Shown: positions 1 to 9,345 of the stretch, in pieces
Layout: each line of letters begins with the position of its first letter
How positions within the stretch are numbered: position 1 is the first letter of the stretch
Assembly: GCA_963745675.1 (NCBI GenBank)
Contig: CAVUYM010000032.1
Location: 1 to 48,676, forward strand
Direction of reading: 5' to 3'
DNA: 48,676 nt
From: JAUIIK01 sp963745675
GTDB taxonomy: Bacteria > Chloroflexota > Chloroflexia > Thermomicrobiales > CFX8
The notes under the pieces: model-generated
What the model was told of the DNA's origin: nothing
The model's input: only the letters and a program-made list of their open reading frames with translations
Database searches by the model: none
Program-made: the position numbers and the translations under genes

Positions 1-240
1 ATGACTCTTTGTCAGAATAGGAGATATGGGGCGAGACACTGACCCACGAAATGACTGGCGCATGTGTTGACCAGAACTTGACTTGTCGTGTCTCGCCACC
101 TCGTGATTGGCGACCGACTCCGTCTGGCTCTGCCTTAGCCCCAGAGGGCACCCCCAGCTTGTCGATCCCGACCGGATCTGACCCCAAAGAGTCCTGGCGA
201 GCCTGCTGGATCACGGTCAATCCTGATGGGAGTCTACGGC

Positions 241-1291
241 ATGCACTGGATCGGCGTCGATTGTCACAAATGGCAACACACGGCGGCTATGCTCACCGCA
301 CAGGGCCACGTGCCACGGGTCTGGGACGGTGGCGCCACGCCGGCGGATTGGCCACTAGGACGGGCTGGGCGAGCGAAGGGAGTAACGAGCGTTGTTGGGG
401 CATCGAAGGCAGTGGCCACTATGGACGCGGCCTGGCCCAGTTCCTGGTTGCGCAGGGCGAGGTGGTGAAGGAGGTCAATACTCGCCTCACCGTCCTCGGT
501 CGACGACGGCGCGGCAGTCTCCACAAGAATGATCACCAGGATGCCCTCGCGATCGCTGCTGTTGTTCGGGAGCAGGGCGCGCAGTTGCCACAGATTCAGG
601 CGGAAGATAGCAGCGCGCTGCTTGCCTTGTTGACCCGTGAACGCGATGATCTGCAAGCGGCGGCAACCCGCTTGCGCAATCCACGCTATCGCTTCATCCA
701 ACAGGCCGAGCCCGGCGCCACCAAAGCCCGCCTGCTGCGCTCAGCCGACCTGGAAGCGTGGCGCACCTACCAGACCAGTCAGAGCGCTCCGCTCAAGGAG
801 CGGGTGCGGGCCCGACGGATTCGTCAACGCGCCCAGCGCCTGGCCAGCCTCCTGGCGGAGATCGTCGAGCTCGAACAGCAGATTGCAGCCGGTGCACCGG
901 CGGTGGCGGCACCCTTGACCGAGATCGTCGGGGTGGGCATGCTCACGGCTGGGATGCTCGCAGGCTATCTGGGACCCGGCACGCGCTTTGCCAGTGAGCG
1001 GCAGTTGGCGGCCTATGCCGGGGTGGCGCCACTGGAGGTGAGTTCCGGCTGGACGGATGCGGCATCGTCTGAATCGCAACGGCCACCGGCAACTCAACGC
1101 CATCGTCCATCGCATCGCCTTGAGTCAGTTGCGGTACGGTGACAAAGCCAAGACATACGTGGCACCGCCGCGGCCAGGGCAAGAGCCAGCGAATGGCGTC
1201 GAGCCCTCAAACGCTAATCATAAACAGCATATACCGCCAATGGCGGCACTGTCCTTCTTCGTGCAACCCGGAGGAGGTCCCCATCGCCTGA
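241..1291 (+). pseudogene. IS110-family transposase, frame-broken
   Basis: This is a DEDD-type transposase of the IS110 family, which moves its element through a Holliday-junction-like mechanism. The start shows IGVDCHK with the first catalytic Asp. A second frame carries GIEGSGHYG (Glu) and KNDHQDALAIA (the two further Asp residues), then the C-terminal Tnp20 region with EIVGVGMLTAG and LAAYAGVAP. A third frame carries RLNRNGHRQLNAIVHRIA, and a fourth a probable tail (INSIYRQW). At least three frame changes are needed, near 350, 1055 and 1175-1215, so no intact transposase is made from this sequence. ATG 241 is preferred over 226 because a GGGAG lies just upstream of it. IS110 elements lack terminal inverted repeats, and I could not place the element ends. 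Confidence 0.85.
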
Positions 1292-1666
1292 TTCTCATCA
1301 CGCCATTGACATAGGAGCGTCATGTTTGTTCGTTGGCCAATTACATTTAGAGCAGGGCTAGCGAGGGGTAGAGAAACCAGTTGGGGCGCTCGATGATCGC
1401 TTCCAGGCCTTCATGGGTCGATTCCGACACGAGTAAGCCTTACCCGCCTGATGAGCCGTCGATGAGCTGATTGGTGGCAGGCTCTGTTGTACGGAATCGA
1501 TCTGATCGATTCCCATTCTTGGTAGCTGCGACGCGACACGTCGCCCACAAACGTATGCAATGTGCTTCCCGGGATATCCGGAGGTAAAAGACCAGATTTT
1601 GCACCACATGCAAGTTGCGGCAGCGCCGTATCGCCTGTCAGATCTGCCGAATCAGGCTGGTTGCTC
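1292..1666. other. unresolved stretch, possible gene fragment on minus strand
   Basis: No complete gene is visible. The minus strand shows coding-like text in two frames, for example SRRSYQEWESI around 1500-1560 and EGLEAIIERPNWFLYP around 1365-1420, followed by a stop near 1353. This looks like the 3' part of a frame-broken gene downstream of the hydrogenase operon, but I do not recognise the family and no start is visible. Confidence 0.3.
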
Positions 1667-2149
1667 TCAGCTTAGGTTCGAGACGGTCGAGAGCGACAAG
1701 AGCCCATGAATCAGCGCCAGCGGGCGCGGCGGGCAGCCAGGGATGAAGACATCTACCGGCAGGACATTGGGCACGCCGCCAGCCGTGCAATAGCTTCCCT
1801 GCAGGACACCACCTCCACAAGCGCACGCCCCAACAGCAACCACCATACGCGGTTCGGGCATCGCCTCGTAGGTCTTGCGTGCAGCCATTTCAAGGTTGCG
1901 GGTCACGCTGCCTGTCACGAGAAGCAGGTCGGCGTGGCGCGGAGAGGCGACGATATCGATGCCCAGGCGCTGTACATCGTAGACCGGCCCCAACAGCGCC
2001 TGGATCTCCCAGTCACAACCGTTGCACGAACCGGCATCGAGTTGGCGTACATGAAGCGAACGCCGCAGCAGCCGCTGAATTCGGGAGCCCAGGCGCGCTG
2101 CAAGTTCGTCCCCTTCGAGATCGGACTTCCTGCCGCAGCATCGGGACAA
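1667..2149 (-). CDS. hyfI: group 4 [NiFe] hydrogenase small subunit (HyfI/HycG, NuoB-like)
   Basis: Electron-transfer small subunit of a membrane-bound group 4 hydrogenase. It carries the proximal [4Fe-4S] cluster next to the NiFe site. All four expected ligands are visible: CNGCDWE (two Cys), GACACGGG and PGCPPRP. At 160 aa it is short, as in NuoB-like group 4 subunits, and lacks the C-terminal extension of E. coli HyfI. The only plausible start is a TTG at 2149, because the preceding in-frame stop is that of hyfH at 2165 and no ATG or GTG lies between. It is the last gene of the operon, with a gap of 15 bases after hyfH. The family assignment is firm; the exact start is less so. Confidence 0.9.
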   Translation of the reverse strand: MSRCCGRKSDLEGDELAARLGSRIQRLLRRSLHVRQLDAGSCNGCDWEIQALLGPVYDVQRLGIDIVASPRHADLLLVTGSVTRNLEMAARKTYEAMPEPRMVVAVGACACGGGVLQGSYCTAGGVPNVLPVDVFIPGCPPRPLALIHGLLSLSTVSNLS

Positions 2150-2164
2150 TTGGTGACGACGTGT

Positions 2165-2554
2165 TCACTCGGCTACCTCCCGCCCACCGTTACTAGGGTC
2201 AAATATGACCAGCGTGATCAAGTCATCCGCGCTACGGACAGCGAGTTCAAAATCGTTCGACAGCTGAAGCGCCTGCTCGGGGCACTCTTCAGCGCATAAG
2301 CCGCAGAAGACGCAGCGCGCATCGTTCAGTTCCCAGCTCCAGCCGCCTTCGCCTGTATGCAAAACGGAAATCGCCGCGCTGGGGCAAACACGTGCGCAGT
2401 CGGCAGATCCTGAACATCGTGACGTGTCGATGAGCACCTGGCCCCGGTATGCTGGCGGTGCGGGTTCAGGGATATCGGGATAGCCTGTCGTGACGACACC
2501 GGTCTTCAGGCTACGGCGGAAGATTTCAAGCACTCTGGTTCGACCTTCCCGCAT
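2165..2554 (-). CDS. hyfH: hydrogenase ferredoxin-type subunit (HyfH/HycF, NuoI-like) with one missing cluster Cys
   Basis: Polyferredoxin-type subunit that would pass electrons between the partner and the small subunit. Two [4Fe-4S] motifs are expected. The second is complete (CVFCGLCAEECP). The first reads CSGSADCARVCP, so the second cysteine of C-x2-C-x2-C-x3-C is serine; the codon is TCT where TGT would give Cys. The N-terminus (RRSLKTGVVTTGYP) matches the usual start of this subunit. Length is 129 aa, normal for a short HycF. It lies 28 bases after hyfG and 15 before hyfI. Either the first cluster is a [3Fe-4S] or Ser-ligated form, or this is a point error. Confidence 0.9.
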   Translation of the reverse strand: MREGRTRVLEIFRRSLKTGVVTTGYPDIPEPAPPAYRGQVLIDTSRCSGSADCARVCPSAAISVLHTGEGGWSWELNDARCVFCGLCAEECPEQALQLSNDFELAVRSADDLITLVIFDPSNGGREVAE

Positions 2555-2582
2555 TCATTTTCAGCACTGATTGGCTCACCTC

Positions 2583-4160
2583 TTAGCGATCCAGGCAGGC
2601 ATAGCAAAGTTCGAAGCTCTTGTTGATCAGTGGAAAATCCGGGACCATATTGCCCGGCACCGACGCGGCCACGACCGGCCAGTTCGGATAGCTAGCAGAG
2701 CGCACACGATAGCGTTCGATGGTTCCATCAGCCGCAATACGGACCCAATGGATGTTCTCGCCGCGCGGAGATTCCGTCACGCCGAATCCGGCTCGACCGG
2801 CAGGGAGCGGTCCACATTCGACACGCACCGGCCCATCCGGCAATGTCGCGAGCGTCGCCCGTATGATTGCGATCGAGGCCAGCACTTCGTCACTGCGCAC
2901 CAGCAGACGAGCTTTCACATCGCCCTCGTGGCGCACGACAACCGGGACGGCCATCGGCAACTGGCCGTAGTAGGCATGTGGGTGATCGCGGCGACTATCA
3001 GTATCGATGCCGCTCGCGCGTGCCGCCACGCCGACGGCTCCGAGTGCCCGAGCAGTGGCCTCCGGAAGAACGCCGGTGGCGGTCAATCGCTCTACCAGCG
3101 TCTCGCTCGCGAGGATCAGGTCTATGAACGCCCTGAAATCGCGGGCGACGCCCTCTAATGTTTCGCTCAGATCCTCAATAGAATCGCGCTCCAGATCGCG
3201 CCGCACTCCGCCAAGCCGAATGGCTCCATGGAGGAATCGATTCCCAACGAGCCGTTCGTTCAGTCGCTGGATATCCTCCTTGAGACGCGCGCCAAACGAT
3301 GCTCCGACTGCGAAACCGACGCCAGCGCAGATGTTCCCCAGATCGCCGAGATGGTTGTAGAGCCGCTCAAGTTCGAGATAGATCGTCCTGATCGCCGCCG
3401 CCCGTAGAGGCACGTCGGTAGACGCAATCGACTCAATCGCCTGGGCGTACGAGACGGCGTGCGAACAGGAGCACGCGCCACAGATGCGCTCAGCAATTTG
3501 CAGCACCTGTTGGACGCTCTTGCCTTCGGCGAGTTTCTCGATGCCTCGATGGGTGAAAAAGAGACGTGTTTCGAGGTGAAAGACGACCTCGCCGACGGCG
3601 GCGAAGCGAAAGTGCCCCGGCTCGATGACTCCCGCATGAATCGGGCCAACCGGAATCTCGACGAATCCATCGCCATGAAGCGTATGGAACGTTTGCGCTT
3701 CCCGCTCTACGCGCGGGACCGGCAGCGCGGGATCGAAGTCTTTCCGAAGTGGATGAACGCCCTCCGGCCAATCGTCGTGCAGCACGAGCCGACGGGGATC
3801 GGGATGACCGACCGGCGTCAAGCCGAACATGTCCTGGACCTCGCGCTCGTACCAGTGCGCGGCGGGCACCAACGGCGTGATCGACGGAAACTCGGGGGTT
3901 GAAGGATCGATCAGAACTTCAAGCGTGAGCCATCCGCCAGGCGAAGGAGCGAAGATATAAGACAGTCGGTAGTGACCTGAGCCCGCCCTGTCATCCTCAC
4001 CAACCATGCAGGCGAGCCGCGCTCCGAGTTCACTCACGACAGCTGCGGCCGCAGCGGGAAGCTGATCAAGTTCGACGGTCACATGACGGTCATCCTGCTT
4101 GCCCGTCACGTCGAGGTGAGGCATTGATGACAAGTTTGGCTGCATCGCGCTGCTATCCAT
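2583..4160 (-). CDS. hyfG: group 4 [NiFe] hydrogenase large subunit fused to NuoC-like domain (HyfG/HycE)
   Basis: Catalytic subunit. Residues about 25-150 are the NuoC-like 30-kDa domain (WYEREVQDMFGL, HPLRKDFD). The rest is the NuoD-like/hydrogenase large subunit. The proximal NiFe motif is RICGACSCSH near residues 225-235, and the distal motif is ELCYACLDR at the very end, so all four nickel-ligating Cys are present. The usual DP before the distal CxxC is EL. The protein ends exactly at CxxCxxR, the position where HycE is cut by its maturation protease, so it appears to be made without a C-terminal extension, as reported for CooH. At 525 aa it is close to HycE. The start ATG 4160 lies six bases after hyfF. 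No maturation (hyp) genes are in the window. Confidence 0.93.
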   Translation of the reverse strand: MDSSAMQPNLSSMPHLDVTGKQDDRHVTVELDQLPAAAAAVVSELGARLACMVGEDDRAGSGHYRLSYIFAPSPGGWLTLEVLIDPSTPEFPSITPLVPAAHWYEREVQDMFGLTPVGHPDPRRLVLHDDWPEGVHPLRKDFDPALPVPRVEREAQTFHTLHGDGFVEIPVGPIHAGVIEPGHFRFAAVGEVVFHLETRLFFTHRGIEKLAEGKSVQQVLQIAERICGACSCSHAVSYAQAIESIASTDVPLRAAAIRTIYLELERLYNHLGDLGNICAGVGFAVGASFGARLKEDIQRLNERLVGNRFLHGAIRLGGVRRDLERDSIEDLSETLEGVARDFRAFIDLILASETLVERLTATGVLPEATARALGAVGVAARASGIDTDSRRDHPHAYYGQLPMAVPVVVRHEGDVKARLLVRSDEVLASIAIIRATLATLPDGPVRVECGPLPAGRAGFGVTESPRGENIHWVRIAADGTIERYRVRSASYPNWPVVAASVPGNMVPDFPLINKSFELCYACLDR

Positions 4161-4166
4161 CCCGCG

Positions 4167-5678
4167 TCACCGTTGGGCCAATCCGGAAACTGGTTGCAAG
4201 ACGGCGTAGGCATCGTCGAAGAGATCGGTGACCGGTCCCGGAACGTAGAGTCCAAAGAGCAGCACGATAGCCGCCAACGGCGCTACGGCAGCCAGCCAGG
4301 GAACATCTTCCCGCCAACTGCGCGCCGGAGGATTAGATGATCGTTCGATGGGAACCCCGTAGACGATCCTGAGCGCCTGGGCCAGTAGACCGGCGAAGAT
4401 CAGGCCGAGCAACATGACGATGATGACAGTGCCGATCAGGGCCGGACGGCTGCCGGAGAAGCCTGCGCTGGCAATGGCGATTTCGGAGATAAAGATGCTC
4501 GACGGAGGCATACCAGTGATCGCCAGAATGCCGAAGAGCAGCAAGCCGCCACCGAGCGGGATGATCCTGATGATTCCGCGCAGAGCGCTGATGCGACGAG
4601 TTCCGAAACGCTGTGAAATGTCACCGGCGATGAAGAAGAGCATCGCTTTAGTGATCGCATGATTGACCAGATGGAGAAGACCGGCGGCGGTTCCCAGCGG
4701 GCCGCCAATCCCAAACGCAATCGCCATAAGCCCGATATGCTCGACACTTGAATAAGCCAGCAGGCGCTTGAGATCGCGCTGGATGAGAATGAATGGCGCA
4801 GCTACAGCAACCGAGAAGACGCCAAAAGCGATGAGCAAATTGGACGAAAAGTCCGACTGCGTTGCGCTGGCGGTGATGGCATGGAAGCGCAAGATAGCGT
4901 AGAGCGCGCAGGCCAGGAGTACGCCGGATAGCACTCCACTGACCGGCGACGGAGCCTGAGAATGGGCATCGGCCAGCCATGTGTGCAGCGGGGCGAAGCC
5001 TGCCTTGGTCCCGAAGCCAATCAGGATGAAGACGAATGCCAGTCGCATCATCGCCGGATCTAGCTGACCTGCCTGAAGGCTCATCGATGTCCAGTTGAGG
5101 CTCGCAACGCCACCATCGGCCTGAACCGCCGCGTAGTAGGTGAGGAGCACGCCAAACAGGGCGAAGGTGATACCAACGGTGCAGAGGATGATGTATTTCC
5201 AGGCAGCTTCGAGAGCAGCTTTGTTGCGATAGAAACCGACCAGCAACGCCGATGACAGGGTGGTGGCCTCGACACCGACCCAGAGCAGGCCCAGATTATT
5301 CACCGAGACGGTCACCAGCATCGTCCAGATGAAGATGTGGAAGCCGAAGTAGTACCAACCAAGCCCACGGCGTCCATCGAGTACATGCCCGACATGCAGA
5401 TCACGGCGAAGATAGCCAACGGAAACCAGCGCGGCCGCCAGGCCGATCGTCGCGATCGTCCCAATCATGACCGCCGATAGCGCGTCGACGTAGAGCAGGT
5501 CAGTCGGATCCGTCCGTGGTCCATTTCGAGCGACATCAATGACGATCAGTCCGGCTACGGCTGCCGTCAGCAGAGAACCCACGACGTTGAGCCATTCGAT
5601 CAGGCGCTGCTGGTGATAGAGCAAGCGGCAGGCGCTGGCGGTTATGAGCGGTATGACAAGCAGGACAATGAGCGACAT
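4167..5678 (-). CDS. hyfF: hydrogenase membrane subunit HyfF (NuoM/NuoN-like)
   Basis: Proton-pumping antiporter-like membrane subunit of the group 4 hydrogenase. It is 503 aa with about 13-14 hydrophobic segments. Family motifs are visible: GVEATTLSSALLVGFY, the lysine-bearing helix GFGTKAGFAPLHTWLADAHS, RDLKRLLAYSSVEHIG and LLHLVNHAITKAMLFF. The conserved Glu of the discharge helix (VEATT) and the Lys residues are kept, so ion translocation looks intact. It starts at ATG 5678, four bases after hyfE stops, and is read into hyfG. No frame break is seen. Confidence 0.92.
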   Translation of the reverse strand: MSLIVLLVIPLITASACRLLYHQQRLIEWLNVVGSLLTAAVAGLIVIDVARNGPRTDPTDLLYVDALSAVMIGTIATIGLAAALVSVGYLRRDLHVGHVLDGRRGLGWYYFGFHIFIWTMLVTVSVNNLGLLWVGVEATTLSSALLVGFYRNKAALEAAWKYIILCTVGITFALFGVLLTYYAAVQADGGVASLNWTSMSLQAGQLDPAMMRLAFVFILIGFGTKAGFAPLHTWLADAHSQAPSPVSGVLSGVLLACALYAILRFHAITASATQSDFSSNLLIAFGVFSVAVAAPFILIQRDLKRLLAYSSVEHIGLMAIAFGIGGPLGTAAGLLHLVNHAITKAMLFFIAGDISQRFGTRRISALRGIIRIIPLGGGLLLFGILAITGMPPSSIFISEIAIASAGFSGSRPALIGTVIIVMLLGLIFAGLLAQALRIVYGVPIERSSNPPARSWREDVPWLAAVAPLAAIVLLFGLYVPGPVTDLFDDAYAVLQPVSGLAQR

Positions 5679-5682
5679 GCCG

Positions 5683-6366
5683 TTAGCCTCGCAACGATCT
5701 CAAGCGATCGACATCGGTCGTCGCCAATAGCCGGCCGATCTCGTGGGTTACGAGTGCCATCAACGCGACTCCGGTCAAGACATCCATCGCGATCCCAAAT
5801 TCGACGGCAATCGGCAGGCCATGCGTCGCGGCGACGGCGGCCAGGAAGATGGCGTTCTCCATCGTCACCAGACCGATTACCTGTGTGAGAGCGCCCCGGC
5901 GAGTCGCCATTGTGAAGAGGCCGAGCATGAGCAAGCCAAGGGCGGCCGGCAGCGCGTTCGGCGCATCAAACCCGTGTGGTCCGATGCGTTCCTGGCTGAT
6001 CGGCTCAAGCACCCAGAATGAACCTGCAGCGAGACCTATCGCAAGCGGAAAGGCAAGTTTCACTGGCACCACTGATTCAACCTCGTGGGCTACCGGAAGC
6101 CGCCCGAGGACGAACCAGAGAATCAACGGGATAGCGACGACCTTGACGGCCACCGCAACGACAAAAGCGGCCCAGGCGCGCCAACCCATATCCGACAACG
6201 CCGCAGAACCAGCAGCGATGCCGAGCAATACCCCCTGGCCGGCAAGCAGGACGATCGCCGCCTCCAGACGCCGGACCAGCACGCTGAACAAGCCGACGGC
6301 GATCAACGCAATCGCTGCCGCGTCAATGAGCGCGCCTGCCTGGGTAGCGGACAATAGATCGTTCAT
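5683..6366 (-). CDS. hyfE: hydrogenase membrane subunit HyfE (HycP-like)
   Basis: Small integral membrane subunit of hydrogenase-4-type complexes, related to NuoK-type subunits. It is 227 aa with about seven hydrophobic segments and ends with the soluble tail IGRLLATTDVDRLRSLRG. Two family-like stretches are VTMENAIFLAAVAATHGLP and EFGIAMDVLTGVALMALV. Its ATG overlaps the stop of hyfC by four bases (ATGA), indicating translational coupling. The same gene order, membrane subunits then large subunit, is known from the mycobacterial Rv0082-Rv0087 cluster and from E. coli hyf. Confidence 0.88.
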   Translation of the reverse strand: MNDLLSATQAGALIDAAAIALIAVGLFSVLVRRLEAAIVLLAGQGVLLGIAAGSAALSDMGWRAWAAFVVAVAVKVVAIPLILWFVLGRLPVAHEVESVVPVKLAFPLAIGLAAGSFWVLEPISQERIGPHGFDAPNALPAALGLLMLGLFTMATRRGALTQVIGLVTMENAIFLAAVAATHGLPIAVEFGIAMDVLTGVALMALVTHEIGRLLATTDVDRLRSLRG

Positions 6367-7298
6367 TGCCAGGGACCAACGATGAAGGTCGTCATGACCG
6401 CGAGGATACCCAGAACACTGGCGACTCCCAGCAGGTCGGGAACCTTGAAAATACGCAACTTGGCAAAGGCCGTTTCGATGACGGCAAGCACCAGTCCCAG
6501 AATAGTCAGCTTCAAGCCCCAGACGACGACGCCAAGCAGAAGCGTCACGACCGTGAGGTTGTCAGGATCTGCCATTCCCCAGGGCAGGAAGAGGGCTGCG
6601 ATCAGCGAGAGAATGGCGAGCTGTTTCACCTGCGTCGCCCAATGCAGCACACCAAGTGGCCGCCCACTGTATTCGAGCAGCATGCCTTCATGGACCATCG
6701 TGAGTTCCAGATGGGTATCGGGATTATCAACCGGGATACGGCCCGTCTCTGCGATGGCGACGATCATCAGTGCCAGGAACGCGACACCATCACTCGGACT
6801 GGGCCACCCCGATCCAACGAGTGCTGCGAATGAGGTCGAACCCTGCGGGAGAGCCACGGCAAAGACCACAAGCAACAGGGCAGGTTCGATCAACGCGGCG
6901 AAGGCGACTTCCCGGCTGGAGCCCATCCCGCCAAAATTACTGCCGGTGTCGAGGGCGGCCAACGCCAGCCAGAAGCGGGCCAGCGCGAAGAGTCCAACGA
7001 AGACGATCGCATCACCATAGCCAGGAGCCGCAGAGCCACTCGCAACGGTCGGCACGAGCGCCGCCGCGACCAGAATGCCAGCCCCATAAATGAAGGGCGC
7101 ATATCGAAATACCCAGGAAGCCTGTTCCGAGACCACGCTCTCGCGGCTCAGCCACTTGGCTATATCGAAATAGGACTGAAACAGCCCCGGCCCACGCCGA
7201 TTCTGCCAGCGTGCCTTGCTCGATCTAATGAGCCCCTGAACGAGCGGCGCTAGCGTAAGCACCAGCAAGATCTGGATGATCAGCAGCAACGGTTGCAT
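6363..7298 (-). CDS. hyfC: hydrogenase membrane subunit HyfC/HycD (NuoH-like)
   Basis: Membrane anchor subunit homologous to NuoH/HycD that holds the soluble hydrogenase module to the ion-pumping arm. It is 311 aa with about eight membrane segments. The signature loop QNRRGPGLFQSYFDIAKW follows the first helix. The second signature is ETGRIPVDNPDTHLELTMVH, with its conserved acidic and His residues. It starts at ATG 7298, seven bases downstream of the hyfB reading-frame end, and overlaps hyfE by four bases. Confidence 0.92.
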   Translation of the reverse strand: MQPLLLIIQILLVLTLAPLVQGLIRSSKARWQNRRGPGLFQSYFDIAKWLSRESVVSEQASWVFRYAPFIYGAGILVAAALVPTVASGSAAPGYGDAIVFVGLFALARFWLALAALDTGSNFGGMGSSREVAFAALIEPALLLVVFAVALPQGSTSFAALVGSGWPSPSDGVAFLALMIVAIAETGRIPVDNPDTHLELTMVHEGMLLEYSGRPLGVLHWATQVKQLAILSLIAALFLPWGMADPDNLTVVTLLLGVVVWGLKLTILGLVLAVIETAFAKLRIFKVPDLLGVASVLGILAVMTTFIVGPWQ

Positions 7299-7305
7299 CT
7301 TGCCC

Positions 7306-9340
7306 TTATCTCGTAATCACGAGGGTGACGATCAGGGTCACAAAAATGTAGACAAGGTAGGCCCGCAACGAGCCGCTCTGCAGCCTGCTGACCCTATGGG
7401 AGCCACGCGTCAGTAGAGCGACTGCGCGCTGGTAGACATGCCGCTCATAAATCGGTTGAACGCCTTCTTCATATCGAACCTCGGAGACAAAGAATTCAGA
7501 AACCGGTCGTTCAAGCTCGACCGAGCGGTGTGGACGTATCAGTGATTGAAATATCAAGCGAATGGGCTTGGCGAAGGCAGTAGCCGAATACTGCATACGT
7601 GGTTCCAGATTGAAGCCACAGACCCAGGTTGGCGACAGATCGGCTCCGGCCCTCGCCCATCAGTAGACGGGCGACCAGCCAGGGGACAATGCCGAGGACG
7701 AGCAGGCCCGCGACGATTGCCACCGGCGCATACGATCCCGCCGCTCCATCAGGATTGAGTAATCGCCCCTGCAGCCCGATCGACGGTGCAGTCGTCGTGC
7801 CAACGAGCATACTGGTCACCGGATTCAGCGCCTTGAAAAGGACAACTGGAAAGAGCCCCAGACCAACACAGGCGGCTGCAAGCAGCGCCATACCAGCCTG
7901 CATCGACCAGCCTACTTCACGCGCGTCACGCGCCCGCTGGCTACGGGGCTGAGCGAGAAACCCAGTACCTACCGCGCGCACAAAACAGGCGAGCGCTAGA
8001 GCTCCAGTCAACGCCAGCGCCGCCGCGGAGATAGCTCCGAGGGTCGCAATCGCAACGCCGTTGCCGGAGGAGGCAAGCCCGAGCAGCGACTGGAAAAGCA
8101 GCCATTCGCCGGCGAAGCCGTTGAGCGGTGGCAAAGCCGCAATCGACAACGCACCGACGATGAACCAGATTGCCGTACGCGGCATGCCACGTATCAGCCC
8201 TCCAAGCTGCTCCAGATCACGAATACCGGTGGCAGACTGAACGGAGCCAGCGACGAGGAAGAGCAGGCTCTTGAAAATCGAGTGGTTGAAGAGGTGCACC
8301 AACGTTGCGACAAGGGCCAGTGCCGCGAGCTGTGTGTGGCCCCGGCTATCGAGCATGAACGCTGTCCCAAGACCGACCACGATGATGCCGACGTGCTCGA
8401 CGGTGGAATAGGCCAGGATGCGTTTGAGATCGCGTTCCATCAGGGCATACAGAATACCGAGCACTGCCGAAGTCATGCCCAGCAGAATCAGCAGCCAGCC
8501 CCACCATTCGGTGTCTGATGCAGTGAAGTCCCAGAGTACCCGGATCAGTCCATAGATCGCGGTCTTGACCATCACCCCTGACATGATCGCGGAGACATGG
8601 CTTGGCGCTGCCGGGTGAGCACGCGGAAGCCAGATATGCAGCGGGATCAACCCCGCCTTCGTGCCGAATCCCACCAGGGCCAGCAAGAAGACGGCGTCCC
8701 GCTCCAATCCGGATAACGATGATGCCGATGCACGGAAGGTCTCGAAATCCATCGCGCCGCCATGACGCAGCAACACGAGAAAGGCGAGCAGCAGGAAGCC
8801 GCCGCCGATGTGGGTCATGACGACGTAGATATAGCCAGCGCGACGAGACTCTGCGTGGTTCCCGTCACCGATTACGAGGAAGAAGGAGACGAGCGACATC
8901 AACTCCCAGGCCACAAGGAAGGTGATCACGTTATCAGCCATCACAACGAGTGACATTGACGCAAGAAAGAGGCTAAGCAATGCGTCCGTCGCGGCTCTGG
9001 GAGCATGGCCCGGCCCGTGCGATTCAGAGAGGTAGCCTATGCCGTACCAGGCGACAGCGATGGCTGATGCAGAAATGACGAGCAGAAAGAAGGCGGCAAG
9101 CGGATCGAGTCGAAACGAGAATTCGGCAGAGGGCGTAACCGACCACGCTGTTACGTCAACCGGGCGGTCTTGCCGCAATCCGTCGACGGCGGCGAGTGTC
9201 CCTGCGATTGCGCCGAGGATGATGAAGACTGACGCCAGCGTTCGGCCCAGCGAGCGAGACGCCAATGCCGTCACGATCGCAATAGCGTAGAAAATGAACG
9301 GGACGAGCAGAAAGTAGTCTGGCAACTCTAGCCCGTCCAC
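7306..9340 (-). pseudogene. hyfB: hydrogenase membrane subunit HyfB (NuoL-like), one frameshift near the C-terminus
   Basis: Large antiporter-like membrane subunit, read from a GTG at 9340. The main frame gives about 560 residues with the expected motifs: AWELMSLVSFFLV, GFGTKAGLIPLHIWLPRAHP, RDLKRILAYSTVEHVG and LFNHSIFKSLLFLVAGSV. Near 7640-7665 the frame changes. The conserved tail then continues in another frame as PTWVCGFNLEPRMQYSATAF and on to LVTLIVTLVITR, ending at 7306. Both halves are unmistakably HyfB, so one base is extra (or two missing) in this sequence. A sequencing error is as likely as a true mutation, given similar breaks elsewhere in the window. It begins five bases after arsR, so the two are surely co-transcribed. 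Confidence 0.88.
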
Positions 9341-9345
9341 TACCT

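Noticed and set aside
7630..7670. Programmed frameshift in hyfB
   Set aside because: No slippery sequence or known precedent in this family; many unrelated genes in the window show similar breaks.
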